Source: an uncultured Lachnospiraceae bacterium
GTDB lineage: Bacteria; Bacillota; Clostridia; Lachnospirales; Lachnospiraceae
Length of the DNA: 38,404 bases
Direction of reading: 5' to 3'
Assembly: GCA_910588285.1 (NCBI GenBank)
Contig: CAJUQB010000047.1
Coordinates: forward strand, 1-38,404
The notes below the pieces were generated by a model. The model was given only the letters and a program-made list of their open reading frames with translations, ran no database searches and was not told the origin of the DNA. A program made the position numbers and the translations under genes. Below are positions 1-7,070 of the stretch, piece by piece; positions within the stretch are counted from its first letter, which is position 1; each line of letters opens with the position of its first letter.

Positions 1-89
1 AAATAATTTTCAGCACTTTTCACAATGATTTAGAGGGGGGGAGTGAACAGTAACTTTCCTAGAGCGTGTTTGAAAAAATATAGTCTGCC

Positions 90-117
90 TTGATTGCTCT
101 TTTCTACAAATTATGAT
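90..117 (+). promoter_or_regulatory. Sigma-A promoter of the type I toxin
   Basis: TTGATT at 90-95 and TATGAT at 112-117 are separated by 16 bases, giving a good vegetative promoter. It would give a toxin mRNA with a leader of roughly 65-70 nt, long enough to hold the structure that hides the ribosome binding site. Confidence 0.65.
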
Positions 118-156
118 AGAATGCGTCTAAGGAACAACTGTGTTACAAGGTGGCAG

Positions 157-183
157 CCTCCCAAACTTGAAAAAGAGGGGAGG
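157..183 (+). promoter_or_regulatory. Occluded ribosome binding site of the toxin
   Basis: The Shine-Dalgarno GGGAGG at 178-183 is complementary to CCTCCC at 157-162, so the leader can fold into a hairpin that hides the ribosome binding site. Hiding the SD in the primary transcript is a known way that type I toxin mRNAs are kept silent. The complementarity is seen; the regulatory role is inferred. Confidence 0.6.
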
Positions 184-191
184 TGGTGCAT

Positions 192-287
192 ATGAGTACA
201 CACGAAGTATTAACGCTGTTAATCCTCTTCGGTACGTTTCTCGTTGCATTGCTTGCCTATATGGATAGGAATAACAAGCGAAAATAA
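192..287 (+). CDS. Putative holin-like toxin (type I toxin-antitoxin)
   Basis: A 31-residue peptide with a short polar N-terminus, one hydrophobic membrane helix (about residues 7-24) and a basic tail ending DRNNKRK. This is the layout of the putative holin-like toxin family (Hol_Tox; TxpA/BsrE-like type I toxins), which insert into the cytoplasmic membrane. It starts at an ATG 8 bases after GGAGG. It has its own promoter at 90-117 and is followed at once by a convergent hairpin (291-328), as expected when an antisense RNA antitoxin overlaps the 3' end. I did not find a clear antitoxin promoter. The protein call is strong for such a short gene; the antitoxin RNA is inferred. Confidence 0.8.
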   Translation: MSTHEVLTLLILFGTFLVALLAYMDRNNKRK

Positions 288-290
288 ATA

Positions 291-328
291 AACCTACCTT
301 GCTAACTTGACCGGTTACAGGTAGGCTT
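291..328. terminator. Convergent hairpin behind the toxin
   Basis: CCTACCT (293-299) pairs with AGGTAGG (319-325) around a 19-base loop. In related type I loci this element is the shared terminator of toxin mRNA and antisense RNA. T-rich bases follow on both strands, so it may work in both directions. Confidence 0.6.
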
Positions 329-456
329 ATTTAGCCATACTGAAGGCCAACCACTTTGTGGGCAGTTGCTCCTTCTATGCATTTACTATAACATATCCGG
401 CAGCCTTTTGCAACCCTATACCGTTCTGCCAACCACACAACGAAAGGAATAACCCC

Positions 457-1572
457 ATGCCCCCATTAAGCGTACTGATGAAACCCTCCTCCAGCATGTG
501 CAACATGTCCTGCAGCTATTGCTTCTACTGCGACGAGGCGGAAAAGCGGTCCCAGCCCTCCTTCGGCTTCATGTCGGAGCAGACCTTGAAAAATATCATC
601 CGAAAGACCATGCTCCGCGCCTCCGGCTACATCAGCTACGCCTACCAGGGCGGGGAGCCCACCCTGCGGGGCCTTGACTTTTTCAAATCGGCCGTGGCCT
701 ACCAGAGGCAGTACAACCGGAACCACATTGAGGTGCACAATGCCCTCCAGACCAACGGCTATGCCCTAGATGAGGAATGGTGCCGTTTTCTGAAGGAGCA
801 CAATTTCCTGGTGGGCCTGTCCCTGGACGGCACCCGGGACATCCATGACAGCCTGCGCCATGACAAGGCCGGCGGCCCTACCTTTGACCGCATCGCCGCT
901 GCCGCCAGACGGATGGATCAATATAACGTTGACTATAACATCCTCACGGTAGTAACACCGGAGATTGCTGCAAATATCAAAGAAATCTACGGCTTCTACC
1001 GGCAGCAGGGCTGGCGCTTCCAGCAGTACATTGCCTGCCTGGATCCCTTGGGAGAAGGCCATGGCAAGACGCCCCATTCGCTGATGCCGGAGACTTACGG
1101 TCATTTTCTTGCGGAACTGTTCCGCCTCTGGTATCGGGACTGGAAAAAAGGGCAGCAGCCCTTTATCCGCCAGTTTGAAAATTACGTGGGGTTGGCTGCC
1201 GGCTATATGGCGGAATCCTGTGACCAGCGGGGCACCTGCGGCATCCAGTATGTGGTGGAGGCGGACGGCAGCGTCTATCCCTGTGATTTCTATATGCTGG
1301 ATGAATACCGGCTGGGCAATTTTAACCAGGACAATCTGGATATCATCGACGCAGGCCGCCAGAGGATCGGTTTCCTTAAGCGTTCCCAGAAGCTCACAGA
1401 GGAATGCAGGCTGTGCCCCTATTATCCGCTCTGCCGGGGCGGATGTCAGCGGAACCGGGACCTTGATCCGGCCACAGGGCTGTATACCAATTATTTCTGC
1501 GAAGGGTATCGGCTCTTCTTTGCAGAATGCTACGACAAGATCATAGAGGTGGCAGGCAGCCTGCCCTCCTGA
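457..1572 (+). CDS. Anaerobic sulfatase-maturating enzyme (radical SAM/SPASM)
   Basis: A 371-aa radical SAM enzyme of the anSME type, which oxidises an active-site Cys or Ser of sulfatases to formylglycine in the cytoplasm without oxygen. The radical SAM cluster motif CX3CX2C is at residues 15, 19 and 22, and GGEP follows as the SAM-binding region. The C-terminal SPASM domain shows the family hallmarks VVEADGSVYPCDFY and CRLCPYYPLCRGGC, which bind two auxiliary Fe-S clusters. The ATG at 457 is chosen because AAAGGA lies 8 bases upstream and the protein then begins like other anSMEs (MPPLSVLMKP); an upstream in-frame start at 358 would add 33 unlikely residues. No sulfatase gene lies in the window, so its substrate is elsewhere or it matures another peptide. 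The last codons and stop are copied just downstream (1590-1613). Confidence 0.9.
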   Translation: MPPLSVLMKPSSSMCNMSCSYCFYCDEAEKRSQPSFGFMSEQTLKNIIRKTMLRASGYISYAYQGGEPTLRGLDFFKSAVAYQRQYNRNHIEVHNALQTNGYALDEEWCRFLKEHNFLVGLSLDGTRDIHDSLRHDKAGGPTFDRIAAAARRMDQYNVDYNILTVVTPEIAANIKEIYGFYRQQGWRFQQYIACLDPLGEGHGKTPHSLMPETYGHFLAELFRLWYRDWKKGQQPFIRQFENYVGLAAGYMAESCDQRGTCGIQYVVEADGSVYPCDFYMLDEYRLGNFNQDNLDIIDAGRQRIGFLKRSQKLTEECRLCPYYPLCRGGCQRNRDLDPATGLYTNYFCEGYRLFFAECYDKIIEVAGSLPS

Positions 1573-1613
1573 TCTGCAATCACAGAAACGGCAGGCAGCC
1601 TGCCCTCCTGATC
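1551..1613. repeat. Tandem duplication of the anSME 3' end (39-bp period)
   Basis: A 24-base block covering the last codons and TGA stop (1551-1574) recurs exactly at 1590-1613, a period of 39 bp. Only the first copy is in frame with the gene. Confidence 0.85.
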
Positions 1614-1631
1614 CGTAATAGCGCAATGAAT

Positions 1632-1672
1632 AAGAACCGGCTCCTCAGTGATGATTGGGGAAGCCGGTTCTT
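1632..1672. terminator. Bidirectional terminator between convergent genes
   Basis: AAGAACCGGCT (1632-1642) pairs with AGCCGGTTCTT (1662-1672). It separates the plus-strand anSME from the minus-strand YbjQ gene and can end both transcripts. T-rich tails are short, so strength is uncertain. Confidence 0.7.
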
Positions 1673-1684
1673 CGCTCGAACCTG

Positions 1685-1996
1685 TTATACAAATTTTACT
1701 GCCGTACCGTAGGCAATCACCTCTGCTGCCCCCTGAACAATGGCAGAGGTTGCAAACCTGACATTCACAACAGCATCCGCCCCCATTGACTCCGCCTCTG
1801 CAATCATACGGTCCGTTGCGATCTTTCGGGATGCATCCATCATCTCTGTATAGGCAGTCATCTCCCCGCCGATCAGATTCTTAAAGCCTGCGCCAATATC
1901 CTTCCCAATGTGCTTACATTGGATGGTGCTTCCCTTTACCAGACCAAGCATTTCCAGGTCCTTTCCGGTGATGTAATCTGTGTTTACCAATATCAT
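1685..1996 (-). CDS. YbjQ/UPF0145 family protein
   Basis: A 103-aa protein of the YbjQ (UPF0145, 'heavy-metal-binding') family, a small cytosolic fold that usually forms pentamers. The full family length is present, with typical features: N-terminal ILVNTDYITGKD, central FKNLIGGEMTAYTEMM and C-terminal GADAVVNVRF followed by EVIAYGTAV. The biochemical role is not established; metal binding is a family label rather than a proven function. A GGAGG site precedes the ATG. It is the last gene of a probable minus-strand operon (glycosyltransferase, polyphosphate kinase 2, YbjQ) ending at the 1632-1672 hairpin. Confidence 0.85.
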   Translation of the reverse strand: MILVNTDYITGKDLEMLGLVKGSTIQCKHIGKDIGAGFKNLIGGEMTAYTEMMDASRKIATDRMIAEAESMGADAVVNVRFATSAIVQGAAEVIAYGTAVKFV

Positions 1997-2049
1997 ATTG
2001 TGCTCCTCCTTTTTTATTGTTCGGCCGGATCCTTAGGAAATCCAACCGA

Positions 2050-3519
2050 TTATTTCAACGCCTTCTCCAGCTCTGCGATCATGATCCGCAGGGCCTTCAG
2101 GCGGGCGTAACGCTTGTCTACAGACTCCAGCACATACCAGGGCGCATAGGTGGTGCTGGTCTTCTGGATCATTTCATTGACTGCCCCCTCATACAGATCC
2201 CATTTTTCCCGGTTGCGCCAGTCCTCATCCGTGATCTTCCACTGCTTCTCCGGGGTTGCCGCCCGCTCGTTGAAGCGGAACAGCTGGGTATCCTTGTCAA
2301 TCTGCACCCAGAACTTGATGATAACAGCGCCCCAGTCGTGAAGCTCCTTCTCAAACTCATTGATCTCATTGTAGGCCCGCATCCAGTCATTTTCACTGCA
2401 AAAGCCCTCCAGACGCTCCACCATCACCCGGCCGTACCAGGTCCGGTCAAAAATGGCAATATGCCCTGTCTTGGGCAGACGTGTCCAGAACCTCCAGAGA
2501 TAATGCCTTGCCTTCTCATGGGGCTCCGGGCTGGCGATGGGATGTACCTCATATCCCCGCGGATCCAGGGCGCCCGTAATCCGTTTGATATTTCCGCCCT
2601 TTCCGGCCGCATCCCAGCCCTCGTAAGCAACGATCACGGGCACCTTCTTCCGGTACAGGCGGTTGTGAAGCTCACCCAGGCGCTGCTGCAGCTGCTTCAG
2701 CTCCTTGCGGTACGCCTCCTCATTCACAGACTTATCCAGAGGAATCTCGGCGAGTAAAGGCTGCTTCTCCAATGGAAACACATTCTGCAGGAGCGGAACT
2801 GCCATGGAGCTGTTGTTCAGGGCGATCTCTATGCCCAGAGTCAAGGTCTCAAGAACCTGGAGCTCTGTCCATTTTGCAGACTTTGCATCAATGATATACC
2901 AGGGCGCCGAGGGCAGGTTGGTGCTTCGAAGGTAAGAATCAAACGCACCGCGGCATCTCTTGTAATGCTCATTCTGCCACATATCATTTTTGCTGACCCG
3001 CCACCTGGTATCCTTGCTGTCCCAGAGCTTGTCGATGCGCTTTGTCTGTTCCTCATGGGAGATATGCAGGAAAAACTTCATCACCAGGTATCCGTTGTCT
3101 GTCAGCTGCCGCTCAAACCGCCGGATGCTTCCGATCCTGGTCTCGTATTCCTCGTCCTTCATCCCGCCGTACAGCCGTTGCTGGATTACCTCGTCCATCC
3201 AGCCGGAATCCAGGAAGGTAAACTTCCCGGCCTCCGGGATCCTGGCAAAATGACGGTAGAGGAAGGGTTTTCTCTTCTCCTCCTCCGAGGGCTCCTCCAT
3301 GGCCGCCACCTTGAAAAACCGGGGATCAATATTCTTGATGATCCTTCCGATACAGCTCCCCTTGCCGGCAGTTCCCCAGCCCTCTACCAGCACCAGCACC
3401 GGAAGCTTTTTCTCCTTGATCTTCATCTGCTGGCTGGCCAGCCGCTCCCGGGCCGCCGCAAGGCGCTCCGCCAGCTCCTCCGGCTCCGGCTTCTGGGGAT
3501 TTGTCCATTCCTTCAGCAT
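2050..3519 (-). CDS. pap: Two-domain polyphosphate kinase 2 (polyphosphate:AMP phosphotransferase type)
   Basis: A 489-aa protein made of two fused PPK2 domains (about 1-235 and 265-489), the layout of class II PPK2 enzymes that phosphorylate AMP to ADP using polyphosphate. Domain 2 has an intact active site: Walker A EGWDAAGKGGN at 300-310 and Walker B FDRTWYGRV at 357-365. Domain 1 is degenerate: EGWGTAGKGS (46-55) has Gly49 in place of the catalytic Asp, and the Walker B region reads FLDSGWMDEV with Ser instead of Arg. The N-terminal half is therefore probably non-catalytic. GGAAGG lies 9 bases before the ATG, and the gene follows the glycosyltransferase by 21 bases, so they are probably cotranscribed. 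It would recycle AMP at the expense of polyphosphate. Confidence 0.88.
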   Translation of the reverse strand: MLKEWTNPQKPEPEELAERLAAARERLASQQMKIKEKKLPVLVLVEGWGTAGKGSCIGRIIKNIDPRFFKVAAMEEPSEEEKRKPFLYRHFARIPEAGKFTFLDSGWMDEVIQQRLYGGMKDEEYETRIGSIRRFERQLTDNGYLVMKFFLHISHEEQTKRIDKLWDSKDTRWRVSKNDMWQNEHYKRCRGAFDSYLRSTNLPSAPWYIIDAKSAKWTELQVLETLTLGIEIALNNSSMAVPLLQNVFPLEKQPLLAEIPLDKSVNEEAYRKELKQLQQRLGELHNRLYRKKVPVIVAYEGWDAAGKGGNIKRITGALDPRGYEVHPIASPEPHEKARHYLWRFWTRLPKTGHIAIFDRTWYGRVMVERLEGFCSENDWMRAYNEINEFEKELHDWGAVIIKFWVQIDKDTQLFRFNERAATPEKQWKITDEDWRNREKWDLYEGAVNEMIQKTSTTYAPWYVLESVDKRYARLKALRIMIAELEKALK

Positions 3520-3540
3520 AAAATAACACCTTCCTTTTTA

Positions 3541-4557
3541 TTAATTAAATCCTATCACCTTCTGTGAAATCTTGTAGGCTGCCACTGATATTTTCCGTCC
3601 GCTCTTCCCCGGCAGGTTCATGGTCCGTCCCATAATGCCCTTCCGCAGGCGGTGGAACAGGCGCAGGTCATACTCCTTGATGTATTTCCACAGCTCCCGT
3701 TTCTTCTCCAGGTTCTCCTCCGTGCCGGAACGGATACACATAATAGTAGAAATAATCGTGATGATCTCCAGATAATTGAACATGTACTTGCGCTGCTTGC
3801 TGTTCATGATCCCCCAGAGGTTCACGGATTCTATCATGATCTTGTTGACCTTAATCTGCTGGTCAATCCGGCGGATCATCACTGCCTCGTTCACGGACTG
3901 ATCCTCCCGCCCGATAAAATACCGGTAAAAATCCACATTCAGATAATACATGGTCTCGACATGGGGAAGAGGTACATATACAAAAATATTGTCCACATAA
4001 AAGGTATGCCTGGGCAGCGTCAGCCCGCACTCCCTAAGAAGCTGCGTCCGATAAATCACGGAATGCATCAGGATATAATGCCCCTTTTTGAAATGCTTGG
4101 CCTCCGACCAGCCAAAGAGCTGATTCTCCGGCAGGATCCCCTTGTACTTCATCACCTTTTTGTGCTTTGCCCCCTGCTTCTCATAGACAAAATTGCTGAT
4201 CAGCATATCCAGGGTGCGTTTCCCTCCGGAAAGCTCCCGAAGAACAGCAAGGATCTTATGGTACGCCTCCTCCTCCACCCAGTCGTCACTGTCCACCACT
4301 TTGAAAAACAGGCCGGAAGCATTGGCAATTCCTGTATTCACTGCCTCCCCATGCCCTCCGTTCTCCTGGTGGATTGCCTTCACAATGGCAGGGTATTTCC
4401 TGGCATACTCATCAGCGATATTGGCCGTATCATCCATGGAGCCATCATCCACAATGAGAATCTCCACATCCTCCCCGCCTGCCAGCAGGCTGTTAATGCA
4501 GTGCTCCATATAGTCCTGGGAATTGTAGCAGGGAACTGCAATTGATAGTAATTTCAT
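3541..4557 (-). CDS. Family 2 glycosyltransferase
   Basis: A 338-aa GT-A fold transferase with an N-terminal GT2 domain (about residues 1-220). Visible are the start LLSIAVPCYNSQDY, the nucleotide-sugar motif IVDDGSMDD and the metal-binding DSDDW. The C-terminal third has no clear membrane helix, so it is a soluble or peripheral enzyme, probably working on a cell-surface polysaccharide or teichoic-acid-like polymer. The acceptor cannot be read from the sequence. AAGGAG precedes the ATG, and a promoter with TATAAT lies about 100 bases upstream. It heads a minus-strand operon with the polyphosphate kinase and YbjQ. Confidence 0.85.
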   Translation of the reverse strand: MKLLSIAVPCYNSQDYMEHCINSLLAGGEDVEILIVDDGSMDDTANIADEYARKYPAIVKAIHQENGGHGEAVNTGIANASGLFFKVVDSDDWVEEEAYHKILAVLRELSGGKRTLDMLISNFVYEKQGAKHKKVMKYKGILPENQLFGWSEAKHFKKGHYILMHSVIYRTQLLRECGLTLPRHTFYVDNIFVYVPLPHVETMYYLNVDFYRYFIGREDQSVNEAVMIRRIDQQIKVNKIMIESVNLWGIMNSKQRKYMFNYLEIITIISTIMCIRSGTEENLEKKRELWKYIKEYDLRLFHRLRKGIMGRTMNLPGKSGRKISVAAYKISQKVIGFN

Positions 4558-4655
4558 AGCGTACTCCTTGTTGTAACGTATATTTTCTGGAAACCCGAGC
4601 TCCTCTTTGCTGCGTTTTGCAGCGGAAGGGTTGCCTGGAGCAGGGCTTTCTATAT

Positions 4656-4683
4656 ATTATACCATTTTTCAGGAAGAATCCAA
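4656..4683 (-). promoter_or_regulatory. Sigma-A promoter of the glycosyltransferase operon
   Basis: Read on the minus strand, TTGGAT (4683-4678) and TATAAT (4661-4656) are separated by 16 bases. The transcript would have a leader of about 90 nt containing a small GCTGCG/GCAGC hairpin. Confidence 0.65.
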
Positions 4684-4802
4684 CTGATATTTTCTTAATA
4701 AATTTATAAGAAACTCTACCAAAATTCAAAAAGCTGCGAAAACTCCGCCATTAACTCGAAAATAGCCATCGTTCACATATAATTAACAAATTTCTCATAA
4801 TT

Positions 4803-4847
4803 TTCTCATAAAGATATCATACTAAGGTCATAATTGTCTTTTATACT
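4803..4847 (+). promoter_or_regulatory. Conserved promoter block of RNA copy 1
   Basis: GATATCATACTAAGGTCATA and the -10-like TATACT (4842-4847) recur, with few changes, 338 bases downstream ahead of RNA copy 2. No consensus -35 is present. The conserved AGGTCATAATTG block upstream of TATACT may be an activator site or an alternative sigma element. Confidence 0.55.
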
Positions 4848-4854
4848 AATACCA

Positions 4855-5017
4855 TCAAAGCAAGAAACACATAAAACAGCCAACAAGAATCTTTTTCATA
4901 AAAACCTTGCTTCGGCAAGGTTCCTCCCAACAGTTAGTGATACTTTCACTTTTTCATACACATAAATCTTTTTCATATGAATGGCCGGCACGAACGTACC
5001 GGCCCCCTCTTTTTTTA
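4855..5017 (+). ncRNA. Putative regulatory small RNA, copy 1
   Basis: No protein gene fits here, yet the block is duplicated at 5193-5359 and ends in a strong plus-strand terminator. The predicted RNA of about 163 nt has three hairpins: CCTTGC-TTCG-GCAAGG, AGTGA-TACTT-TCACT and the terminator GGCCGGCAC/GTACCGGCC followed by seven T (5011-5017). Unpaired segments carry TTCCTCCC (4921-4928), complementary to a Shine-Dalgarno, and three copies of CTTTTTCAT (4891-4899, 4949-4957, 4968-4976), complementary to ATGAAAAAG. This resembles tandem CU-rich riboregulators such as Listeria LhrC in principle, but I recognise no homology. Start point is inferred from TATACT. Confidence 0.6.
4983..5017 (+). 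terminator. Intrinsic terminator of RNA copy 1
   Basis: GGCCGGCAC and GTACCGGCC enclose GAAC and are followed by CCCTCTTTTTTT. The T tract is only on the plus strand, which fixes the direction of transcription. Confidence 0.85.
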
Positions 5018-5039
5018 TTTTATACCATTATGGAAAGTT

Positions 5040-5072
5040 CCGGAGCCACAACCCGGTATTCCCAAGCTCCGG
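5040..5072. repeat. Small inverted repeat between the RNA copies
   Basis: CCGGAGC (5040-5046) and GCTCCGG (5066-5072) are perfect complements around a 19-base loop. No T tract follows. It is not present behind the second RNA copy, so it is not part of the repeated cassette. Confidence 0.45.
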
Positions 5073-5140
5073 CTGTACGATATCTGAAAAGCTTTTTCAT
5101 AATTTGCTTGTTACACATCATTCACAAATTACTAATAGAA

Positions 5141-5185
5141 TTCTCACAAAGATATCATACCCAGGTCATAATTGCCTTATATACT
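5141..5185 (+). promoter_or_regulatory. Conserved promoter block of RNA copy 2
   Basis: GATATCATACCCAGGTCATA and TATACT (5180-5185) match the block before copy 1. The unit extends further upstream than the RNA itself, so the promoter was duplicated together with the RNA. Confidence 0.55.
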
Positions 5186-5192
5186 TATATCA

Positions 5193-5359
5193 TCGAAACA
5201 AGAAAGCAACAAACCACAAAACAGGCAACAAGAATCTTTTTCATAAAAACCTTGCTTCGGCAAGGTTCCTCCCTAAAATCAGTGATACTTTCACTTTTTC
5301 ATACATTTAAATCTTTTTCATATGAATGGCCGGTACGAACGTACCGGCCCCCTCTTTTT
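5193..5359 (+). ncRNA. Putative regulatory small RNA, copy 2
   Basis: Second copy of the cassette at 4855-5017. The hairpins, TTCCTCCC (5266-5273) and all three CTTTTTCAT motifs (5236-5244, 5294-5302, 5313-5321) are kept. The terminator stem is perfect here (GGCCGGTAC/GTACCGGCC, 5328-5349, then CCCTCTTTTT), whereas copy 1 has one mismatch. Changes lie mainly in the first 35 nt and around 5274-5280. Keeping the motifs while the 5' part drifts suggests function rather than a recent accidental copy. Confidence 0.6.
5328..5359 (+). terminator. Intrinsic terminator of RNA copy 2
   Basis: A perfect 9-bp stem with a GAAC loop is followed by CCCTCTTTTT on the plus strand. It also insulates the DUF4869 gene promoter, which begins 32 bases downstream. 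Confidence 0.85.
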
Positions 5360-5390
5360 GTAATTCACTCCTACAGTCGGGATCAAGCCC

Positions 5391-5419
5391 TTGTATTTCT
5401 TCCCTTCCTATGCTAAAAT
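5391..5419 (+). promoter_or_regulatory. Promoter of the DUF4869-ATPase pair
   Basis: TTGTAT (5391-5396) and TAAAAT (5414-5419) are 17 bases apart. The mRNA would start near 5426 with a leader of about 38 nt. Confidence 0.6.
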
Positions 5420-5463
5420 TTCCTTAAATATTCCGAACAGCTTCCAAAGCAGGAGGTATCATT

Positions 5464-5913
5464 ATGTTGAACATTTTATTTCGTGAGGACGAACATGAGA
5501 TTCGCTATACAGACTCCTATTTTAATAATAATTACCAAGACGAATGGCTGGAGGATACGCTTGTAAAGCAAATGATACAGGATATTGACGCTTCCAAGGT
5601 GCTGACACCTCAAATCGTGGACAGCCCTGTTCTCGGCGCAATCCCTGTCACGCAGATCAGCGGCGGCGTAAAGGCAGTCATTCTGATGTTAAAAAAGCCA
5701 GAGCTTTTGATTCATGGAAACAGCTGCGGTGACAACTGTGCAGCCTGGATCGACAGGATTGGAAAAATGCAGGATATCCATGTCCATCTGACATATCCCA
5801 TGCGTTTTCCAGATAATGTAATATTGACAGTAATGGATACCGGAACCGTATGCCATTCTTATCAGGAATATGTAAAGGAGTATCTAAAATGGTCGCAAAG
5901 CACGGAATTCTAG
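5464..5913 (+). CDS. DUF4869 domain-containing protein
   Basis: A 149-aa protein recognised as DUF4869, a Firmicutes family of unknown function. Family features seen are the start MLNILFREDEHE, the YQDEWLEDTLVKQMI segment, SPVLGAIPVTQISGGVKA and the Cys/Asn motif NSCGDNCAAWI. No signal peptide or membrane helix is visible, so it is cytosolic. AGGAGG precedes the ATG. Its last 25 bases overlap the next gene, a small P-loop ATPase, which implies coupled translation and a shared task. I recall DUF4869 genes sitting beside such ATPases in other Clostridia, but no function can be given. Confidence 0.8.
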   Translation: MLNILFREDEHEIRYTDSYFNNNYQDEWLEDTLVKQMIQDIDASKVLTPQIVDSPVLGAIPVTQISGGVKAVILMLKKPELLIHGNSCGDNCAAWIDRIGKMQDIHVHLTYPMRFPDNVILTVMDTGTVCHSYQEYVKEYLKWSQSTEF

Positions 5914-6365
5914 TACAATCCGGCAGAGGAATCCAATACAAATTTGAAATTTTTCGCAAATATACGGTTATACGCGGAAACAGCGCAACTGGTAAGACTA
6001 CTCTTGTACGTTTGATTGAAGATGCCACGATCCGAAAGACCGCAAGCCTCTCCTGCGATGTTCCATGCGTAGCCTTACCTGAATTGAACTGGGAGTTAAA
6101 TTTAAATGCGTTTTCTAATTCTATAATTTTTATAGATGAGGAGCATCCAGCTCTTACCTCTGGAAAGCGTCTTGCCGAATATATGACTCACTCAAATAAT
6201 TGCTTTATTATTATCTCCCGGGACAAGCTGTCCTGGCTTCCTTATAGCTATAAGGAGATCTACCAGATAAAAAGCTCCGGCAAATTTCATACCTTGGAAC
6301 GGATATATGAGGATATGGATACCTTTATTGAAAATCCAAAGCTAGGCAGACCTTTTTCCTCATGA
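5889..6365 (+). CDS. Small P-loop ATPase, partner of DUF4869
   Basis: A 158-aa single-domain nucleotide-binding protein. Walker A GNSATGKTT is at residues 30-38 and Walker B IIFIDEEH at 79-86; a hydrophobic strand ending in a polar sensor-like position (CFIIISRD) follows at 105-112. It lacks the AAA+ lid and any recognisable effector domain. The ATG at 5889 is chosen because AAGGAG lies 8 bases upstream, inside the DUF4869 gene; an earlier ATG at 5850 has no such site. The overlap suggests a fixed stoichiometric pair. Possible roles include a DNA- or membrane-associated switch or a defence module, none of which is shown. Lower case for the plain P-loop fold: other ATPase classes cannot be ruled out. 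Confidence 0.75.
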   Translation: MVAKHGILVQSGRGIQYKFEIFRKYTVIRGNSATGKTTLVRLIEDATIRKTASLSCDVPCVALPELNWELNLNAFSNSIIFIDEEHPALTSGKRLAEYMTHSNNCFIIISRDKLSWLPYSYKEIYQIKSSGKFHTLERIYEDMDTFIENPKLGRPFSS

Positions 6366-6373
6366 ATCCTAAA

Positions 6374-6399
6374 ATAAGTGGCCGTCTCCGGCCACTTAT
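6374..6399. terminator. Bidirectional terminator between ATPase and pduO
   Basis: ATAAGTGGCCG (6374-6384) and CGGCCACTTAT (6389-6399) form a perfect 11-bp stem. It sits between the plus-strand ATPase gene and the convergent pdu operon and can serve both. Confidence 0.8.
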
Positions 6400-6415
6400 C
6401 GCTTATTCTAAGGGT

Positions 6416-6964
6416 TTATTTCTCCATCCATTTTACCACCTGATCCGCCACCTCCCGGCAGATCCGCTCCTTATGGTCTGCATACCGGGCCTCCACATAG
6501 AGGTAATCCGACAGCCGGTTCACATACTGCACGGCCCTCTTGTCCGCCCCATAAGCCTTCTCCACCTTCCAGAACCGCCGCTCTGCCCGGCGGGCCACCG
6601 CCCGGGCCACATCCAGCCGGGCCGACTGCTCGCAGCCGCCGTAGAGAACGAACTCCTTGGGCCGCAAAAAGGAAGCCTCCACTTCATCAATGGAATTCTC
6701 CAGCCAGGAAAGATGCGCCTCTGTAAAACGGTATTTCTGGTTCCCCGGTTCCGCAATCCCTGCCATCATCTGAATCAGATCGTGCTGGATATGGGACAGC
6801 CGCTCCTTGAGAGAGGCAGCGGCCGCCGCCTTGGCCAGACCAATGTGGCTGCTGAGCTCGTCTATGGTGCCCAGAAGTTCAATCCGGTCGTCATACTTGG
6901 ATACCCCCACCTGGTTCATCAGGGAGGTTCTGCCATCGTCTCCTGTTTTCGTGTAGATACTCAT
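6416..6964 (-). CDS. pduO: PduO-type ATP:cob(I)alamin adenosyltransferase
   Basis: A 182-aa PduO-family adenosyltransferase, which transfers the adenosyl group of ATP to cob(I)alamin to make coenzyme B12. The family's N-terminal ATP-binding motif TKTGDDGRTSL is at residues 5-15, and the C-terminal CEQSARLDVARAVARRAERR and NRLSDYLYVEAR blocks that line the active site are intact. It is the last gene of the dehydratase operon and supplies cofactor to the dehydratase and its reactivase. It follows pduH by about 106 bases containing a 25-bp tandem repeat, and ends at a strong terminator (6374-6399). Only the catalytic N-terminal type domain is present; the haem-binding C-terminal domain of Salmonella PduO is absent. 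Confidence 0.92.
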   Translation of the reverse strand: MSIYTKTGDDGRTSLMNQVGVSKYDDRIELLGTIDELSSHIGLAKAAAAASLKERLSHIQHDLIQMMAGIAEPGNQKYRFTEAHLSWLENSIDEVEASFLRPKEFVLYGGCEQSARLDVARAVARRAERRFWKVEKAYGADKRAVQYVNRLSDYLYVEARYADHKERICREVADQVVKWMEK

Positions 6965-6980
6965 AGCTTCCGTCTCCTGT

Positions 6981-7030
6981 CTCGCTAAAATACTTCCTTC
7001 CCTGCCTCGCTAAAATACTTCCTTCCCTGC
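6981..7030. repeat. 25-bp tandem duplication upstream of pduO
   Basis: Two identical 25-base units lie head to tail at 6981-7005 and 7006-7030, in the spacer between pduH and pduO. Confidence 0.85.
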
Positions 7031-7070
7031 CTCTGTCATATGCAGCGCTCCCTGTGTTTCAAGCCCCATA

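Noticed and set aside
466..1626. Long minus-strand frames opposite anSME
   Set aside because: They are shadows of the GC-biased codon pattern of the real gene; the same holds for many long frames opposite pduC, parC and purD.
4870..5244. Short minus-strand peptides starting MKKILV in both RNA copies
   Set aside because: They end after 14 and 19 residues, differ in length, and would be read against the direction fixed by the terminators. Kept only as an alternative reading of the repeat.
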